Source: Gemmatimonas phototrophica | GTDB taxonomy: Bacteria; Gemmatimonadota; Gemmatimonadetes; Gemmatimonadales; Gemmatimonadaceae | Assembly: GCF_000695095.2 (NCBI RefSeq) | Contig: NZ_CP011454.1 | Coordinates: forward strand, 2,976,001 to 3,040,000 | Direction of reading: 5' to 3' | Length of the DNA: 64,000 bases | In this document: positions 7,511-17,488 of the stretch, in pieces | Layout of the letters: every line of letters starts with the position of its first letter | Numbering within the stretch: the first letter of the stretch is position 1 | Made by a program: the position numbers and the translations under genes | The notes under the pieces: model-generated | Told to the model about the DNA's origin: nothing | The model's input: only the letters and a program-made list of their open reading frames with translations | The model's database searches: none

Positions 7511-9583
7511 GTGTCTCGACTGCTGAAACTCCTCCCCTGGCTGGCCGTGGCCGCCGTCGGCGCGGGTGCCATGGCCTTTGTGGCCATCAATCGCGGCGAG
7601 CAGATTAGCGCCGCCTGGCTCCTCACTGCCGCGATCTGCACCTACCTGATCGGCTATCGGTTCTATAGCCGCATCATCTCCCACGACATCTTCAAGCTCG
7701 ATCCGGAGCGGGCCACCCCGGCCGAACGGCTCGATGACGGCCGAGATTTCGTTCCGACCAACAAGTGGGTGGTGTTCGGCCACCACTTCGCCGCCATTGC
7801 CGGCCCGGGACCGCTGGTGGGGCCCACGCTGGCGGCTCAGTTCGGCTTCCTGCCCGGCGCCATATGGATTCTGGTTGGCGTGGTGCTGGGTGGGGCGGTC
7901 CAGGACTTCATCATTCTGTGCGCGTCCGTGCGCCGGGACGGCAAGTCGCTGGGACAAATGGCCAAGGAAGAGATCGGCACGGTAGCCGGGACCACAGCGC
8001 TCGTGGCCGTGCTCGGCATCATGATCATCCTCATCTCCGTGCTGGCGTTGGTGGTGGTGAATGCCCTGCGCGACAGTCCCTGGGGCACGGTCACCATCGG
8101 CCTCACCATTCCCATCGCCCTGCTGATGGGACTGTACATGCGTTACATCCGTCCGGGCGCCGTGCTGGAAAGCACCGCGTTCGGCCTGGTGCTGCTGGGC
8201 GTCTCGCTCTACGCCGGCAAGTGGGTATCGGAGTCGGCCACCTGGGCGCCGGTGTTCACGCTTGACGGCACCACACTGTCGTTGCTGGTCATGGCCTACG
8301 GCTTCGCCGCCTCGGTGCTGCCGGTGTGGCTACTGCTGGCCCCGCGCGACTATCTGTCGGCGTTCGTGAAGGTGGGCGTCGTGCTTGCTTTGGCGGTCGG
8401 CATTCTGTGGGTGCTGCCGCCGCTGGAAATGCCGGCCGTCACCAAGTTCGTGGACGGTACCGGGCCGGTCTTTGCCGGGAAGCTGTTCCCGTTCGTGTTC
8501 GTGACCATTGCCTGCGGCGCCATCTCCGGATTCCACGCGCTCATCTCATCCGGTACTACCCCCAAGATCCTCAAGCGGGAGTCGGATGCGCGGTTGATCG
8601 GCTACGGATCCATGCTCACCGAATCGCTGGTCGCCATCATGGCGCTCATCGCGGCGTGCGTGCTCACGCCGGGCGTGTATTTCGCCATCAACTCGCCGGC
8701 TGGCGTCATTGGCACGACGGCCACGGCGGCAGCGGACGCCATCAACAACTGGGCGCTCTTCAAACCGATCACGGCCATGGAGCTCGAATTGCTGGCCAAG
8801 CAGGTTGGCGAGAGCTCACTGCTGTCACGCACGGGTGGTGCTCCCAGCCTCGCCGTGGGCATGGCGCACCTGTTCTCACAGGCGTTGGGCGGTGAGGCCA
8901 CGATGGCGCTGTGGTACCACTTCGCCATCATGTTCGAGGCCCTTTTCATTCTCACGACGCTCGATGCCGGCACGCGCGTGGGTCGCTTCATGCTCCAGGA
9001 CATGCTCGGCAATATCTGGAAGCCACTCGGCAAGGTGTCGAGTTATCCGGCCGGCATTTTTGCGAGCGCCGTGTTCGTGTCCATGTGGGGGTACTTCCTG
9101 TATCAGGGCGTCACCGACCCACTCGGAGGTATCAATTCGCTCTGGCCGCTCTTCGGCATCTCGAATCAGTTGCTGGCTACGGTGGCGCTCTGCGTCGGCA
9201 CGACGGTCATCATCAAGATGGGCAAGCAGAAGTACGCCTTCGTCACGCTGCTCCCCATGGCGTGGCTGGTGATTGTGACCATGACCGCCGGGCTCACGAA
9301 GATCTTCTCGGCCGACCCGAAGCTGGGCTTCCTGAGCCACGCCTCACTGATTCAATCGCAGATTCTGTCCGGTACGCTGCCCGCGAACATCAAGACCGTT
9401 GAAGCGGCGCAGCGCATGATCTTCAACGACCGGCTCGACGCCGGCGTGGCTGCGTTCTTCCTCGTGTCGGTCGTGATCATTCTCAGCGCCTCCATCACGG
9501 AGTGGCTGGCGGTCATCAGCGGCCGGAAGGCGGCGGTGAGCAGCGAGACCCCGTTCGTGCGAACCCAGCTTACGGGAGCCTGA
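7511..9583 (+). CDS. cstA: CstA carbon-starvation transporter
   Basis: 690 residues of an integral membrane protein with about 16-18 hydrophobic segments. The N-terminus aligns closely with E. coli CstA: NRGEQI after the first helix, YLIGYRFY, the block [18 protein letters not shown], and LSSGTTPK-like [10 protein letters not shown] further on. CstA family members take up peptides and/or pyruvate when carbon runs short. Length is within the usual range (about 690-720). The GTG at 7511 fits the family N-terminus but has no obvious Shine-Dalgarno site. The small partner ybdD, normally directly adjacent, is found 639 bases downstream, with a reverse-strand gene lying between them. The last 14 bases overlap that gene. 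Confidence 0.93.
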   Translation: MSRLLKLLPWLAVAAVGAGAMAFVAINRGEQISAAWLLTAAICTYLIGYRFYSRIISHDIFKLDPERATPAERLDDGRDFVPTNKWVVFGHHFAAIAGPGPLVGPTLAAQFGFLPGAIWILVGVVLGGAVQDFIILCASVRRDGKSLGQMAKEEIGTVAGTTALVAVLGIMIILISVLALVVVNALRDSPWGTVTIGLTIPIALLMGLYMRYIRPGAVLESTAFGLVLLGVSLYAGKWVSESATWAPVFTLDGTTLSLLVMAYGFAASVLPVWLLLAPRDYLSAFVKVGVVLALAVGILWVLPPLEMPAVTKFVDGTGPVFAGKLFPFVFVTIACGAISGFHALISSGTTPKILKRESDARLIGYGSMLTESLVAIMALIAACVLTPGVYFAINSPAGVIGTTATAAADAINNWALFKPITAMELELLAKQVGESSLLSRTGGAPSLAVGMAHLFSQALGGEATMALWYHFAIMFEALFILTTLDAGTRVGRFMLQDMLGNIWKPLGKVSSYPAGIFASAVFVSMWGYFLYQGVTDPLGGINSLWPLFGISNQLLATVALCVGTTVIIKMGKQKYAFVTLLPMAWLVIVTMTAGLTKIFSADPKLGFLSHASLIQSQILSGTLPANIKTVEAAQRMIFNDRLDAGVAAFFLVSVVIILSASITEWLAVISGRKAAVSSETPFVRTQLTGA

Positions 9584-10079
9584 GCGCTCGGCAACGCTGA
9601 ACGCGTTCCAGCAGGATATCGGGGAGCACGAGCTGTACGACGTGCTCCCCGAAGTTTTTGTCGTCTCCACGAACGGCACCCTTGCCAGGACCCGCAGAGA
9701 ACTGCTGGAGCGATCTCCGGGCCAGCGCCAGCGCGTGTGCCTGCTGCGGCACATCCCGTAACACCGCCGCCGCCGCGTGCAGTTGGGTCCACCGGTAGGC
9801 ACTGGCGCCAAAGAGCATTTCCCGTGGTTCGAGGCACGCCCCGGCGACCAGGTATTCCAACGTCGCCAGCCGTTCGGACGCCGGGAGATCACGCTGGGCC
9901 GCACGGGATACGAGCGCCTGCGGCGAGAGCTTCCAACCGCTGGCCCAGAGTGCGTCCTGGCCACGCTCGTGCGCGTCACGCGTGGGGAGCGTGGCGGTGT
10001 AGACGGTTGCCGCTGTCGCGGCGCTCAGGGCACCTGCAACCGCCAGACCGGCAACCACGAGGACACGGACAGGGGGCAT
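9570..10079 (-). CDS. Small membrane-anchored protein of unknown function
   Basis: 169 residues from ATG at 10079. One N-terminal hydrophobic segment ([19 protein letters not shown]) acts as uncleaved anchor or signal peptide; the rest is Ala/Leu/Arg-rich and mostly helical, with one Cys. No family recognised. It sits antisense between cstA and ybdD, overlapping the end of cstA by 14 bases. It could be a late insertion that split the pair. The frame is open 108 bases further upstream but the extension is poorly protein-like. Because the reading is supported only by composition and a plausible anchor, I am moderately confident that it is a gene. Confidence 0.5.
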   Translation of the reverse strand: MPPVRVLVVAGLAVAGALSAATAATVYTATLPTRDAHERGQDALWASGWKLSPQALVSRAAQRDLPASERLATLEYLVAGACLEPREMLFGASAYRWTQLHAAAAVLRDVPQQAHALALARRSLQQFSAGPGKGAVRGDDKNFGEHVVQLVLPDILLERVQRCRALRLP

Positions 10080-10221
10080 TGGCACGCAAAAGAAGGCGGG
10101 ACGCTCGCAATCTGGCGGGCGGCGATAGATCTTTCCGAAGGAAAGCGTTCCATCACTCTCCGTACGAGTCACCGCCCACGGCGTCACAGCCGTATCACGC
10201 TCCCCGCCTCGCCGTTACACC

Positions 10222-10467
10222 ATGGCGCATCCAGCCCACTCCGTGAGCACTCCGGGTCCCACCACGCCATCAGGGCGTGGCCGCTGGCTGGCGACCCTGC
10301 GTCGCGTCGCGGCCGTGGTGCGACGAATGATTGGCGTTCCGGATTACGAGAACTATCTGGCGCACATGCGCCAGCGCTACCCCGAGTGCACGCCACTCGA
10401 TCGGAAGACGTTCGAACGCGAGCGGCTGACGGCCCGTTACAAGGCCACCGGCTCGCGCTGCTGCTGA
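10222..10467 (+). CDS. ybdD: YbdD/YjiX family small protein, CstA partner
   Basis: 81 residues. The C-terminal two thirds contain the family hallmark: MIGVPDYENYLAHMRQRYP, followed by FxRERxxARY and a terminal Cys-Cys pair, matching E. coli YbdD (MIGMPDYDNY... and ending RCC). YbdD/YjiX proteins are encoded next to CstA/BtsT transporters and are needed for pyruvate uptake activity of the permease in E. coli. The first about 30 residues are a variable Pro/Ser/Arg-rich extension compared with the 65-residue E. coli protein, so an internal start is possible. The secreted peptidase gene begins 20 bases after the stop. Confidence 0.88.
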   Translation: MAHPAHSVSTPGPTTPSGRGRWLATLRRVAAVVRRMIGVPDYENYLAHMRQRYPECTPLDRKTFERERLTARYKATGSRCC

Positions 10468-10487
10468 CCATTCCAGCCTCTCCTGTC

Positions 10488-12845
10488 ATGTTGCCTGCTC
10501 TCTCGCGGCGCGCGCCCCTGTCCTGGGTGCTCGCCGGGTGTGTGGCGTTTGCCCCTGCCCCGCTGCTTGCACAAGCCGCCTTCGATTTTTCCATCGCCAA
10601 CATCATGCGCGGCCCTGAGCATTTCGGGCGCGAGCCGCAGAATGTGGCATGGAGCGCCGACGGAAAATGGTTGTACTTCCAGTGGGCCCCTGCGGGCGCT
10701 GCCTGGGATGCCCCCCTGCGCCCCTATCGTGTGCAGCCCGCCGCGGGTGCGTTGCCCACGGAAGTCACGGATGCCCACATGGACAGTGTCGCGGCTTCGC
10801 TGGCGGACGGACCGCTCACGAGAAACCGTCGTCAGCGCGCAGTGTCGGCGCGGGGCGATCTGTATTTGGTGACGACGGCAACCGGCGCAGTGCGGCGACT
10901 TACCGAGACGGTGGCAGCCGAGGGCGACCCGCGATTCAGCGCGGACGAACAGCAGCTGCTGTTCATTCGCGATGGCAATGCGTTCGCGCTCACGCTCGCG
11001 ACGGGTGCCATCCGGCAACTGACCGACGTCCGGTCGGGCCCTGCCCCGCGGGATTCCGTGCCCGCGACCGGCATGCGCGGTGCGCTTGAGCGGCAGCAGC
11101 GCGAATTGTTCGAGGTCGTTCGGGACCAGCGTCGTGCCGACTCGCTCCGCGCAGCACAACGCAAGGCCGCCCTGGAGCGTGCGTTGCCCGCGGTGTATCT
11201 GCCGACGGGGCAGCGACTCGCCATGCTCAGTGTTTCGCCGTCACTTCGTTCGGCCATCGTGCTGACCGTGAACACGCCGCCGGGAACACCGCGCCAGACG
11301 ATCGTGCCCAACTACGTGACCGGCAGCGGATTTACCGAGGATATTCCGTCACGCACCAAGGTCGGCGATGCGATGGCGCAGTTCCGCGCGTATCGACTCA
11401 CGCTGGCCACCGGCGTCTTGCAGCCGCTCTGGGTCATCAACGGCGATAGCAGCCGTGTGGCGTCGCAGGTGCGCTTTTTGAGCTGGAGTGACGACGGGTC
11501 GGCCGGACTGCTGGCGGGCTATACCCCCGACTTCAAGTGGCGGTATCTCAGCACCATCGCGGACAGCGGCGTGGTGCGCGTCGTGGAAGCGCTGAACGAC
11601 AGCGCTTGGGTGGGAGGCCCGTGTGGCGGATGCATGGGATGGCTTCCCAACGGACGCGTGTGGTACGCCAGCGAAGCCAGCGGGTACGCGCATCTGTATT
11701 CGGTGAACCGCGATGGCAGCGATCGGCAGACGTTGACCAGCGGGCCGTGGGAAGTGGAGCGCGCGGAACTGTTGCCGGACGGGGCGACGTTCCTGCTGCA
11801 CACCAGCGAGGAATCGCCGTTTGTCCGGCACGCCTACCGTATGGCGGTCACGGGCGGTACGCGTACCAAGGTGACGCGGGAACACGGAGGGCACGGCATT
11901 GTCATGAGCCCCGACGGCAAGCGCTTTGCCGACCTGTATTCCGCCAGCAACCTGCCTCCAGAGTTGTATGTCGCGGCGGCATCGGGAGAGGGGATGACGC
12001 GACTGACCACGAGCACGTCGGAGGCGTTCCGCTCACGCACGTGGCTCAAGCCATCGATCGTGAAGATCCCCGCCAGCGATGGCGTTCAGGTACCGGCGCG
12101 CATTTACCGACCGCAGGATATGGGCGCCCAGCCCAATGGCGCGGCGGTCATCTTCGTGCATGGTGCCGGCTACATGCACAACGTGCATGATTTCTGGAGC
12201 AGCTACGGTCGCGAGTATCTGTTCAATCAGTACCTCGCGAGCAAAGGCTACGTCGTGCTGGATGTGGACTATAGGGCGAGCGCCGGCTACGGCCGCGATT
12301 GGCGCACGGCGATCTATCGCTGGATGGGGGGCCGCGATCTGCAGGATCAGGTGGACGCCTCCAGGTATCTCAACGCGCAGTTCGGCATCGACCCCGAACG
12401 CGTGGGCATGTATGGTGGCAGCTATGGCGGCTTCATGACGCTCATGGCGCTGTTCACGGCCCCCAAGTCTTTCGGCGCCGGCGCCGCGTTGCGCAGTGTG
12501 ACCGACTGGTCGCACTACAACCACGGGTACACCGGCGGCATTCTGAACCTGCCGCAGGGCGACACGCTGGCCTACCGGCGGTCGTCGCCGATCTTTTTTG
12601 CCAGTGGTCTGGAGGACCCGCTGCTGATGGCGCACGGCATGGTGGACACCAACGTGCACTTCCAGGATATTGTCCGACTGTCGCAGCGGCTCATTGAGCT
12701 GGGCAAGCCGGGGTGGGAGCTCGCGGTCTATCCCGTGGAAGATCACGGCTTCGTGCGACCGGATTCGTGGACCGATGAGTACCGTCGCATTTACGAACTG
12801 TTTGAGCGGACGATTGGCGCCAACGGGGTCAAGGCGAAGCGTTAG
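10488..12845 (+). CDS. Secreted S9 family (DPP IV / acylaminoacyl-peptidase-like) serine peptidase
   Basis: 785 residues. A signal peptide is clear at the ATG at 10488 (hydrophobic core up to LLAQA). Residues about 30-520 are blades of a beta-propeller (repeated WSADGKWLYF, FSADEQQLLF, MSPDGKRFAD type strands). The C-terminal alpha/beta-hydrolase has nucleophile Ser645 in GGSYGG, Asp720 in HGMVDTNV and His753 in EDHGF. This removes dipeptides or acylated residues from peptides, presumably in the periplasm or medium. The reading frame is open more than 700 bases upstream through ybdD but only the ATG at 10488 gives a signal peptide. It probably shares a transcript with ybdD, consistent with peptide feeding. 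The end overlaps the convergent MFS gene by 17 bases. Confidence 0.92.
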   Translation: MLPALSRRAPLSWVLAGCVAFAPAPLLAQAAFDFSIANIMRGPEHFGREPQNVAWSADGKWLYFQWAPAGAAWDAPLRPYRVQPAAGALPTEVTDAHMDSVAASLADGPLTRNRRQRAVSARGDLYLVTTATGAVRRLTETVAAEGDPRFSADEQQLLFIRDGNAFALTLATGAIRQLTDVRSGPAPRDSVPATGMRGALERQQRELFEVVRDQRRADSLRAAQRKAALERALPAVYLPTGQRLAMLSVSPSLRSAIVLTVNTPPGTPRQTIVPNYVTGSGFTEDIPSRTKVGDAMAQFRAYRLTLATGVLQPLWVINGDSSRVASQVRFLSWSDDGSAGLLAGYTPDFKWRYLSTIADSGVVRVVEALNDSAWVGGPCGGCMGWLPNGRVWYASEASGYAHLYSVNRDGSDRQTLTSGPWEVERAELLPDGATFLLHTSEESPFVRHAYRMAVTGGTRTKVTREHGGHGIVMSPDGKRFADLYSASNLPPELYVAAASGEGMTRLTTSTSEAFRSRTWLKPSIVKIPASDGVQVPARIYRPQDMGAQPNGAAVIFVHGAGYMHNVHDFWSSYGREYLFNQYLASKGYVVLDVDYRASAGYGRDWRTAIYRWMGGRDLQDQVDASRYLNAQFGIDPERVGMYGGSYGGFMTLMALFTAPKSFGAGAALRSVTDWSHYNHGYTGGILNLPQGDTLAYRRSSPIFFASGLEDPLLMAHGMVDTNVHFQDIVRLSQRLIELGKPGWELAVYPVEDHGFVRPDSWTDEYRRIYELFERTIGANGVKAKR

Positions 12846-14058
12846 CGGCGGACGGTCTGGGGGTCAGTGAAAGCCATGCGGCTGCCACCAGCGCCAGCGC
12901 GGCCCCCATTCCGAACGCGGTCGCGCTCCCATAGGCATCCCAGACCGCACCGAAAACGACGCTGGCCGGGAGCGCGGCCAGCCCGAGGACCCCGTGGTAC
13001 CATCCAAAGGCAGTCCCGCGCTGCGCCGGCTGTACGAGATCGGCCACCATGGCCTTCTCAGCCCCTTCCGACAGGCCGAACACGGCCCCGTACACGGCGA
13101 ACAGTGCCCAGGCATGCCATGGGGCCTCGGCAAGCGCAAAACCGGCGTAGACGGCCGCGTAGAGCGCCCAGCCGGCCACGATCAGGGGCCGACGTCCAAT
13201 TCGATCGGATAAGGCGCCCCCCGGCGTACTGGACGCACTCTTGACCAGGTGCATGGCCACCCACAGCAGGGGAATGAGCGAGGTGGCCACTCCCAACTGC
13301 GACGCGCGCAGCAGCAGAAAGGCGTCGGTGGAATTCCCAAGGGTGAACAGCACCATCGGGGCGATCCCACGCCAATAGCTGCGCGGCAACGGAGGGGTGG
13401 CGACGGCTGCCGCCGTTGCACCGCTGTCGCGCGCCGTGCGGGCGGGAACGATCCGCGGGGGCTCTTTCACGAACAGCACCGCGACCAGCACAGCCAGAGC
13501 ACCGGGAATGGCGGCCACCCAGAACAGCTGGCGCACCGTCAGCCCCAGCGCGTGCAAGCATACGAGCGCAATGAGTGGCCCCACGACTGCGCCGGCATGG
13601 TCGGCCGCCCGGTGAAAGCCGAACGCCCTGCCACGAAGGGATGCTGGCACGGCCGCGGCCAGCAACGCGTCGCGAGGGGCGCCGCGAATGCCTTTCCCCA
13701 CACGATCCACCAACCGGATCGCCAGGACCTGCGTGCCGGACTGGGCCACCGCCACCAGCGGCCGGACCAGTGATGCGACGGTATAACCGGCCACGATCAG
13801 TGGCTTGCGCCGGGCGACCCGGTCAGACCACCATCCACTGGCCACTTTCAGCACCGCCGCCACTGCCTCAGCGGCCCCTTCAATCAGCCCCACCATGCGC
13901 ACCGAGGTCCCCAGCGTGCCCACCAGAAACAGCGGGAGCAGCGGGGCGATGATTTCACTCGACGCGTCAGTCAGGAAACTCACGGCCGCCAGCGCCAGCA
14001 CGTTCCCGCGTGGGCGCCACGATGTGGCGTGAGAATCGTCGGATGACGGAGCAGCCAC
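12829..14058 (-). CDS. MFS transporter
   Basis: About 409 residues with twelve hydrophobic segments. The MFS loop 2-3 signature appears as GWWSDRVARRKPLIV and is echoed after helix 8 by GGALSDRIGRRPLIV. A conserved R-LVDRVGKGIRGAPRDALL segment after helix 4 is typical of a DHA1-like group of uncharacterised carriers. The GTG at 14058 is preceded by GGGAG at 8 bases; GTG codons at 14073 and 14130 would overlap the divergent M20 gene more. Substrate unknown. It converges on the S9 peptidase gene and is divergent, with a 16-base overlap, from the M20 peptidase. Confidence 0.82.
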   Translation of the reverse strand: MAAPSSDDSHATSWRPRGNVLALAAVSFLTDASSEIIAPLLPLFLVGTLGTSVRMVGLIEGAAEAVAAVLKVASGWWSDRVARRKPLIVAGYTVASLVRPLVAVAQSGTQVLAIRLVDRVGKGIRGAPRDALLAAAVPASLRGRAFGFHRAADHAGAVVGPLIALVCLHALGLTVRQLFWVAAIPGALAVLVAVLFVKEPPRIVPARTARDSGATAAAVATPPLPRSYWRGIAPMVLFTLGNSTDAFLLLRASQLGVATSLIPLLWVAMHLVKSASSTPGGALSDRIGRRPLIVAGWALYAAVYAGFALAEAPWHAWALFAVYGAVFGLSEGAEKAMVADLVQPAQRGTAFGWYHGVLGLAALPASVVFGAVWDAYGSATAFGMGAALALVAAAWLSLTPRPSAANASP

Positions 14059-15254
14059 GGACCGGGCTCCCACCGCATTTGGCGGCGGATGAAGAGTGGA
14101 TTGCCGCCGCGTGTGCCGAGATACGGGCACAGCAGTCGTGGACGTTTCAGATGCAAAAGGCGCTGGCTGCGATCCCGGCCCCTACCGGGAACGAAAGTAC
14201 CCGAGGCCGTGCGGTGCAACAGGCACTATCTCACGAGGGCAATGGCCAAGCCATCATGGATGAGGCCGGGAATATCTGCAGTCTGGTCGCACCTCCCTCC
14301 GAGGCGGATGTGCAGCCCCCCGTCGTGTGCATGGCCCATCTGGATTCCGTCTATGCCATTGCCCCCGACCTCTCCCAACCCGTCACCGTTTTCGGCACCG
14401 CGCAGCATGCGCAGGCACCAGGGATCAGCGACAACGGCCGTGGCCTCGCGGGGTTGATCACCCTCGCCCGCGTGCTGCAACTGCCCCCCATCCGCGATCG
14501 ATTGCGTCGCCCGGTCCACCTGATCGCCACGGTGGGAGAAGAAGGTGAGGGAAACTTGCGCGGTGCGCGGGCCTGGTTTGACACGGCTGCTCTAGCGGGC
14601 CTCGTCCCGTGTGCCGCCATCGCCATAGACGGACCGGGAGACGACACCATTGTCCATCACGCCGTCGGTTCGCATCGGCTGCGAGTGACCATACACGGAC
14701 ACGGTGGGCACAGCTGGGCACACGCCAACGCGGCCAACCCTATTCACGTACTGGGTGACTTCATTGCGCGCGCCACACGACTTGGTGACGCACGATCACG
14801 TGAGGCGGTAGTGCATATCACGCGCATGTACGGCGGCGAATCCCTCACCGCCATCCCGCAGCACGCCTGGGTGGACGTTGACCTGCGCGGCACCTCGGCG
14901 AAACACGTAGAACGGGTAAGGCGGGAACTCGTGCGTCTGGTGCACGAACTCACTCCGTCTGCGTTGCGCGCGGAACTCACGGTACTCGGCGATCGGCCGG
15001 CTGGCAGCCTCCCCGCCGAGCATCGACTCGTGCAGGCCGCGTGCCGAGCGACGGAGCAAGTGGGGGCGACGCCGCAATCGGCCGTGGCGTCTTCCGATGC
15101 CAACATTCCGCTGTCGCGCGGCATCCCGGCCATTGCCATTGGCGCCGGTGGCAGCGGCGGTGGAGCGCACACGAGTAACGAGTGGTACGACGACACACAC
15201 GGTGCGCGCGGGTTGGAGCGTCTGTTGCGTGTAGTGCTCGCGGTGGCGGCGTAA
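14043..15254 (+). CDS. M20 family metallopeptidase / amidohydrolase
   Basis: 403 residues, cytoplasmic. Two-zinc site motifs are visible in order: MAHLDSVY (His, Asp), ISDNGRGLAG (bridging Asp), VGEEGEGNL (Glu-Glu) and the dimerisation-domain signature VTIHGHGGHSW. The C-terminal His ligand is likely in GGAHTSNEW. The family includes peptidase T, carboxypeptidase G2 and acetylornithine deacetylase; the GxSDNxRG form fits the peptidase T/CPG2 side. It probably finishes peptides imported by the cell and fits with the S9 and M1 peptidases nearby. The ATG at 14043 was preferred to one 33 bases upstream because it overlaps less with the divergent MFS gene. Confidence 0.85.
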   Translation: MTEQPRTGLPPHLAADEEWIAAACAEIRAQQSWTFQMQKALAAIPAPTGNESTRGRAVQQALSHEGNGQAIMDEAGNICSLVAPPSEADVQPPVVCMAHLDSVYAIAPDLSQPVTVFGTAQHAQAPGISDNGRGLAGLITLARVLQLPPIRDRLRRPVHLIATVGEEGEGNLRGARAWFDTAALAGLVPCAAIAIDGPGDDTIVHHAVGSHRLRVTIHGHGGHSWAHANAANPIHVLGDFIARATRLGDARSREAVVHITRMYGGESLTAIPQHAWVDVDLRGTSAKHVERVRRELVRLVHELTPSALRAELTVLGDRPAGSLPAEHRLVQAACRATEQVGATPQSAVASSDANIPLSRGIPAIAIGAGGSGGGAHTSNEWYDDTHGARGLERLLRVVLAVAA

Positions 15255-15273
15255 CCCGGACCGCTACGTAGGC

Positions 15274-16644
15274 TCAGTCGTCCAGCAGTTCGAACGCGGG
15301 GGGACTGGGCGATGTCGTGAAGAACAGCGATCGGTGTGATGCACTGTGGTGCACGCGCAAATAGCGTTCGCGCCATTTGGCGGCAAAGCGTTCGGCGTCT
15401 ACGGTGGGGACCATGGCCCACACAGCGCCACCAAATCCTGCCCCGAATGCACTGGCCGCCGTCGCTCCCAACTCCCTGGCGTAGCGCTGCAAATGCACCG
15501 TTTCGGCGATCTGATTTTCGAGGGCCCGTTCAGCGCCGGCCTGTGATTTATCCACCAGACGCCCGAACTCCGTGAAATCCTCACGCTGCAATGCGTCGGC
15601 GGCCTGCGGCACGATGACGAATGTCTCGTCAAAGAATTGTCCGAGACGCCCCACAAGGTGCCCCGCCGAGAACTCCGCGTCGGCCGCGCGTTCCGCCGCG
15701 GCCCGCAGCGAGTCCGGAATTTCGACCAGCGGCTCGTCACCGGTCGCAGCGAAAAAGGCATCGCGCAGGGTGTGCACAGGCGTGGTGGTGGTGGCATTCC
15801 ACGCCGCCACCAACCGATGGGCCGTACGCGCTGCCCGATTGTACCGTTCCTTGGCCGCCCCGGTTTTGGCGGCGACTACGCCGCTCACTCCCACCACAAA
15901 CGTGTGTGTTGCCGGCCATGTCACGGTTCGTTCGAAATGGACAGGCGCCCAGGAAAACTGCTCAAGCCGGGTACGCTCTGAGCAGAGGATGGCAGTCTGG
16001 TCCTGGGCGCCGCCCATGGTGCCCACCCCCTTTTCTCCGGTCAGCACGCCGAAGTTCATCCCGTTTTCGAGCGCGCCCACATAGCCGGCCAGCGCGGCCC
16101 GATCGGGCAGTGCTTCCTGAAACAGTGGATGCGTGTCAAGCGCGTTGAGTGCCGTGAACGCCAGAGTGAGTCCGACGGTCAGCGCGCTGGAGCTGGACAC
16201 GCCCGCGGCGGGTGGGAGGTTGCTCGCCAATGCGACATCCGCGCCCTGCATGCTGGCGCCAAAGTTGCGCACGAGCCGGTTGATGACCGTGCGCGGATAG
16301 ATGGCCCACGGAATGGAACCGCGCGCGGTGGAATCCAGCGAGAGCGCCATGGCTTCGCGACGACGCGCGTCACGCAACACCACCTGACGGTCGTCCCGGC
16401 GTCGTGCCACGATGACGATGCCGCGCTCCACGGTGCACAACAGCGAACGCCCGCCGGCGTAGTCCACGTGCTTGCCGAGAACCTCAATGCGACCGGGCAC
16501 GATCCACACCCGGCGCTCCGACGACGGGACCTCCCCCTCGTCCAGTGCCTGATGGGCGTCACGCAGCAACGAGCGATAGGCGTCGGCCACCAGCGGCGGA
16601 AACGCCGCGTCGGTCAACCGCTGCCGCACGAAGCGTGTGGTCAC
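15274..16644 (-). CDS. Galactokinase-like GHMP sugar kinase
   Basis: 456 residues from GTG at 16644, which follows the upstream stop by one base. GHMP motif 1 is PGRIEVLGKHVDYAGG, where standard galactokinases have GRxNLIGEHxDY: Asn and Glu are replaced by Glu and Lys, a change I believe marks a subfamily. Motif 2 is PPAAGVSSSSAL (phosphate loop) and motif 3 is AFGAGFGGAVWAMV. The residue after the loop, QDQTAI/GGAQD, matches the catalytic Asp region. It phosphorylates a hexose at C1; galactose, GalNAc or another sugar cannot be decided. It is the last gene of the operon with two nucleotidyltransferases and a GH109 glycosidase, which suggests salvage of a released amino sugar or galactose. 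Confidence 0.82.
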   Translation of the reverse strand: MTTRFVRQRLTDAAFPPLVADAYRSLLRDAHQALDEGEVPSSERRVWIVPGRIEVLGKHVDYAGGRSLLCTVERGIVIVARRRDDRQVVLRDARRREAMALSLDSTARGSIPWAIYPRTVINRLVRNFGASMQGADVALASNLPPAAGVSSSSALTVGLTLAFTALNALDTHPLFQEALPDRAALAGYVGALENGMNFGVLTGEKGVGTMGGAQDQTAILCSERTRLEQFSWAPVHFERTVTWPATHTFVVGVSGVVAAKTGAAKERYNRAARTAHRLVAAWNATTTTPVHTLRDAFFAATGDEPLVEIPDSLRAAAERAADAEFSAGHLVGRLGQFFDETFVIVPQAADALQREDFTEFGRLVDKSQAGAERALENQIAETVHLQRYARELGATAASAFGAGFGGAVWAMVPTVDAERFAAKWRERYLRVHHSASHRSLFFTTSPSPPAFELLDD

Positions 16645-16645
16645 G

Positions 16646-17464
16646 TCAGAGCCGCGGCTCAACGGTCGACAGGCGCTCCACGACGGACGCGATATCCGAG
16701 CGTTGCGACAGATCCAGGACCGGTGCCGCCATGCGCACGGCACGAACCGGCACGCCTTCCCGCACCGCCAGCCCCACAGCCTCCGGCAGTTCGTATTCAC
16801 CGCGCGCCGACAGGGGGACACGATGACAGGCCGCAACAATCTCTGGCGTAATGGCCCAGAGATTCATCCCCACCCACCGCGCCGCCTCGCTGGTGAGATC
16901 GAGGGAATCACCCGGCTTTTCCACGATGCCGGTGAGCAACCCACTGGCGTCTACCGTGAGAACCGCAAAGGCACGTACTCGCTCGGCATTGATGTTCCCC
17001 TCACGCACCAATGCATCGCGATCGAAGGCCACGGTGCCGGCACTGTCTTCGGCGGCGAGGGCGCGAAACGCCTCCGCCGGATAGTAGTTGTCGGCATTGA
17101 GTGCCAGGAACGGTACGGGCCCAACGACCTCCGCAGCGGTGGCGATCGCGTTGGCGGTACCGATGGGCGCATCCTGCACGGCATAGCGGATGCGTACTCG
17201 CTCGGGCGCCGCGCGCTGCATGAAATGCGCCCGAATGGCATCGTGCTCCGGTCCGATCACAAGCACAATGTCGTCCAGCCCCGCATCCGCCAGGGCGGAG
17301 ATCACATACTCCAGAAACGGACGCTTGATGGGAATCATCCCCTTCACACCGCTCTCTGCCGCGGCTGCCTGCGATGCATCAAGGGCGGCAGCAGCATCAG
17401 TGCGGCGCATCCGGGTACCCAACCCGCGAGCCATGATGACGGCGGTACGAATCACCGATTCCAC
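16646..17464 (-). CDS. Sugar-1-phosphate nucleotidyltransferase
   Basis: 272 residues from GTG at 17464. The N-terminal nucleotide-binding motif reads MARGLGTRMR, a variant of LAAGxGTRL; the Lys of the usual PKPM block is in GMIPIKRPFLEYVI; FLALNADNYY provides the metal-binding Asp and IVEKPGD the second half. There is no C-terminal left-handed beta-helix, unlike the second transferase of this operon. It likely couples the phosphorylated sugar made by the adjacent GHMP kinase to a nucleotide. The stop TGA overlaps the region directly before the kinase start (one base apart) and the GH109 gene ends 24 bases upstream. Donor nucleotide and sugar are unknown. Confidence 0.8.
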   Translation of the reverse strand: MESVIRTAVIMARGLGTRMRRTDAAAALDASQAAAAESGVKGMIPIKRPFLEYVISALADAGLDDIVLVIGPEHDAIRAHFMQRAAPERVRIRYAVQDAPIGTANAIATAAEVVGPVPFLALNADNYYPAEAFRALAAEDSAGTVAFDRDALVREGNINAERVRAFAVLTVDASGLLTGIVEKPGDSLDLTSEAARWVGMNLWAITPEIVAACHRVPLSARGEYELPEAVGLAVREGVPVRAVRMAAPVLDLSQRSDIASVVERLSTVEPRL

Positions 17465-17488
17465 AGCGGAGCGTGACGCACCGTAGCG

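Noticed and set aside
9777-10487. In-frame upstream extension of the S9 peptidase gene
   Set aside because: It would run through ybdD in another frame and remove the signal peptide.
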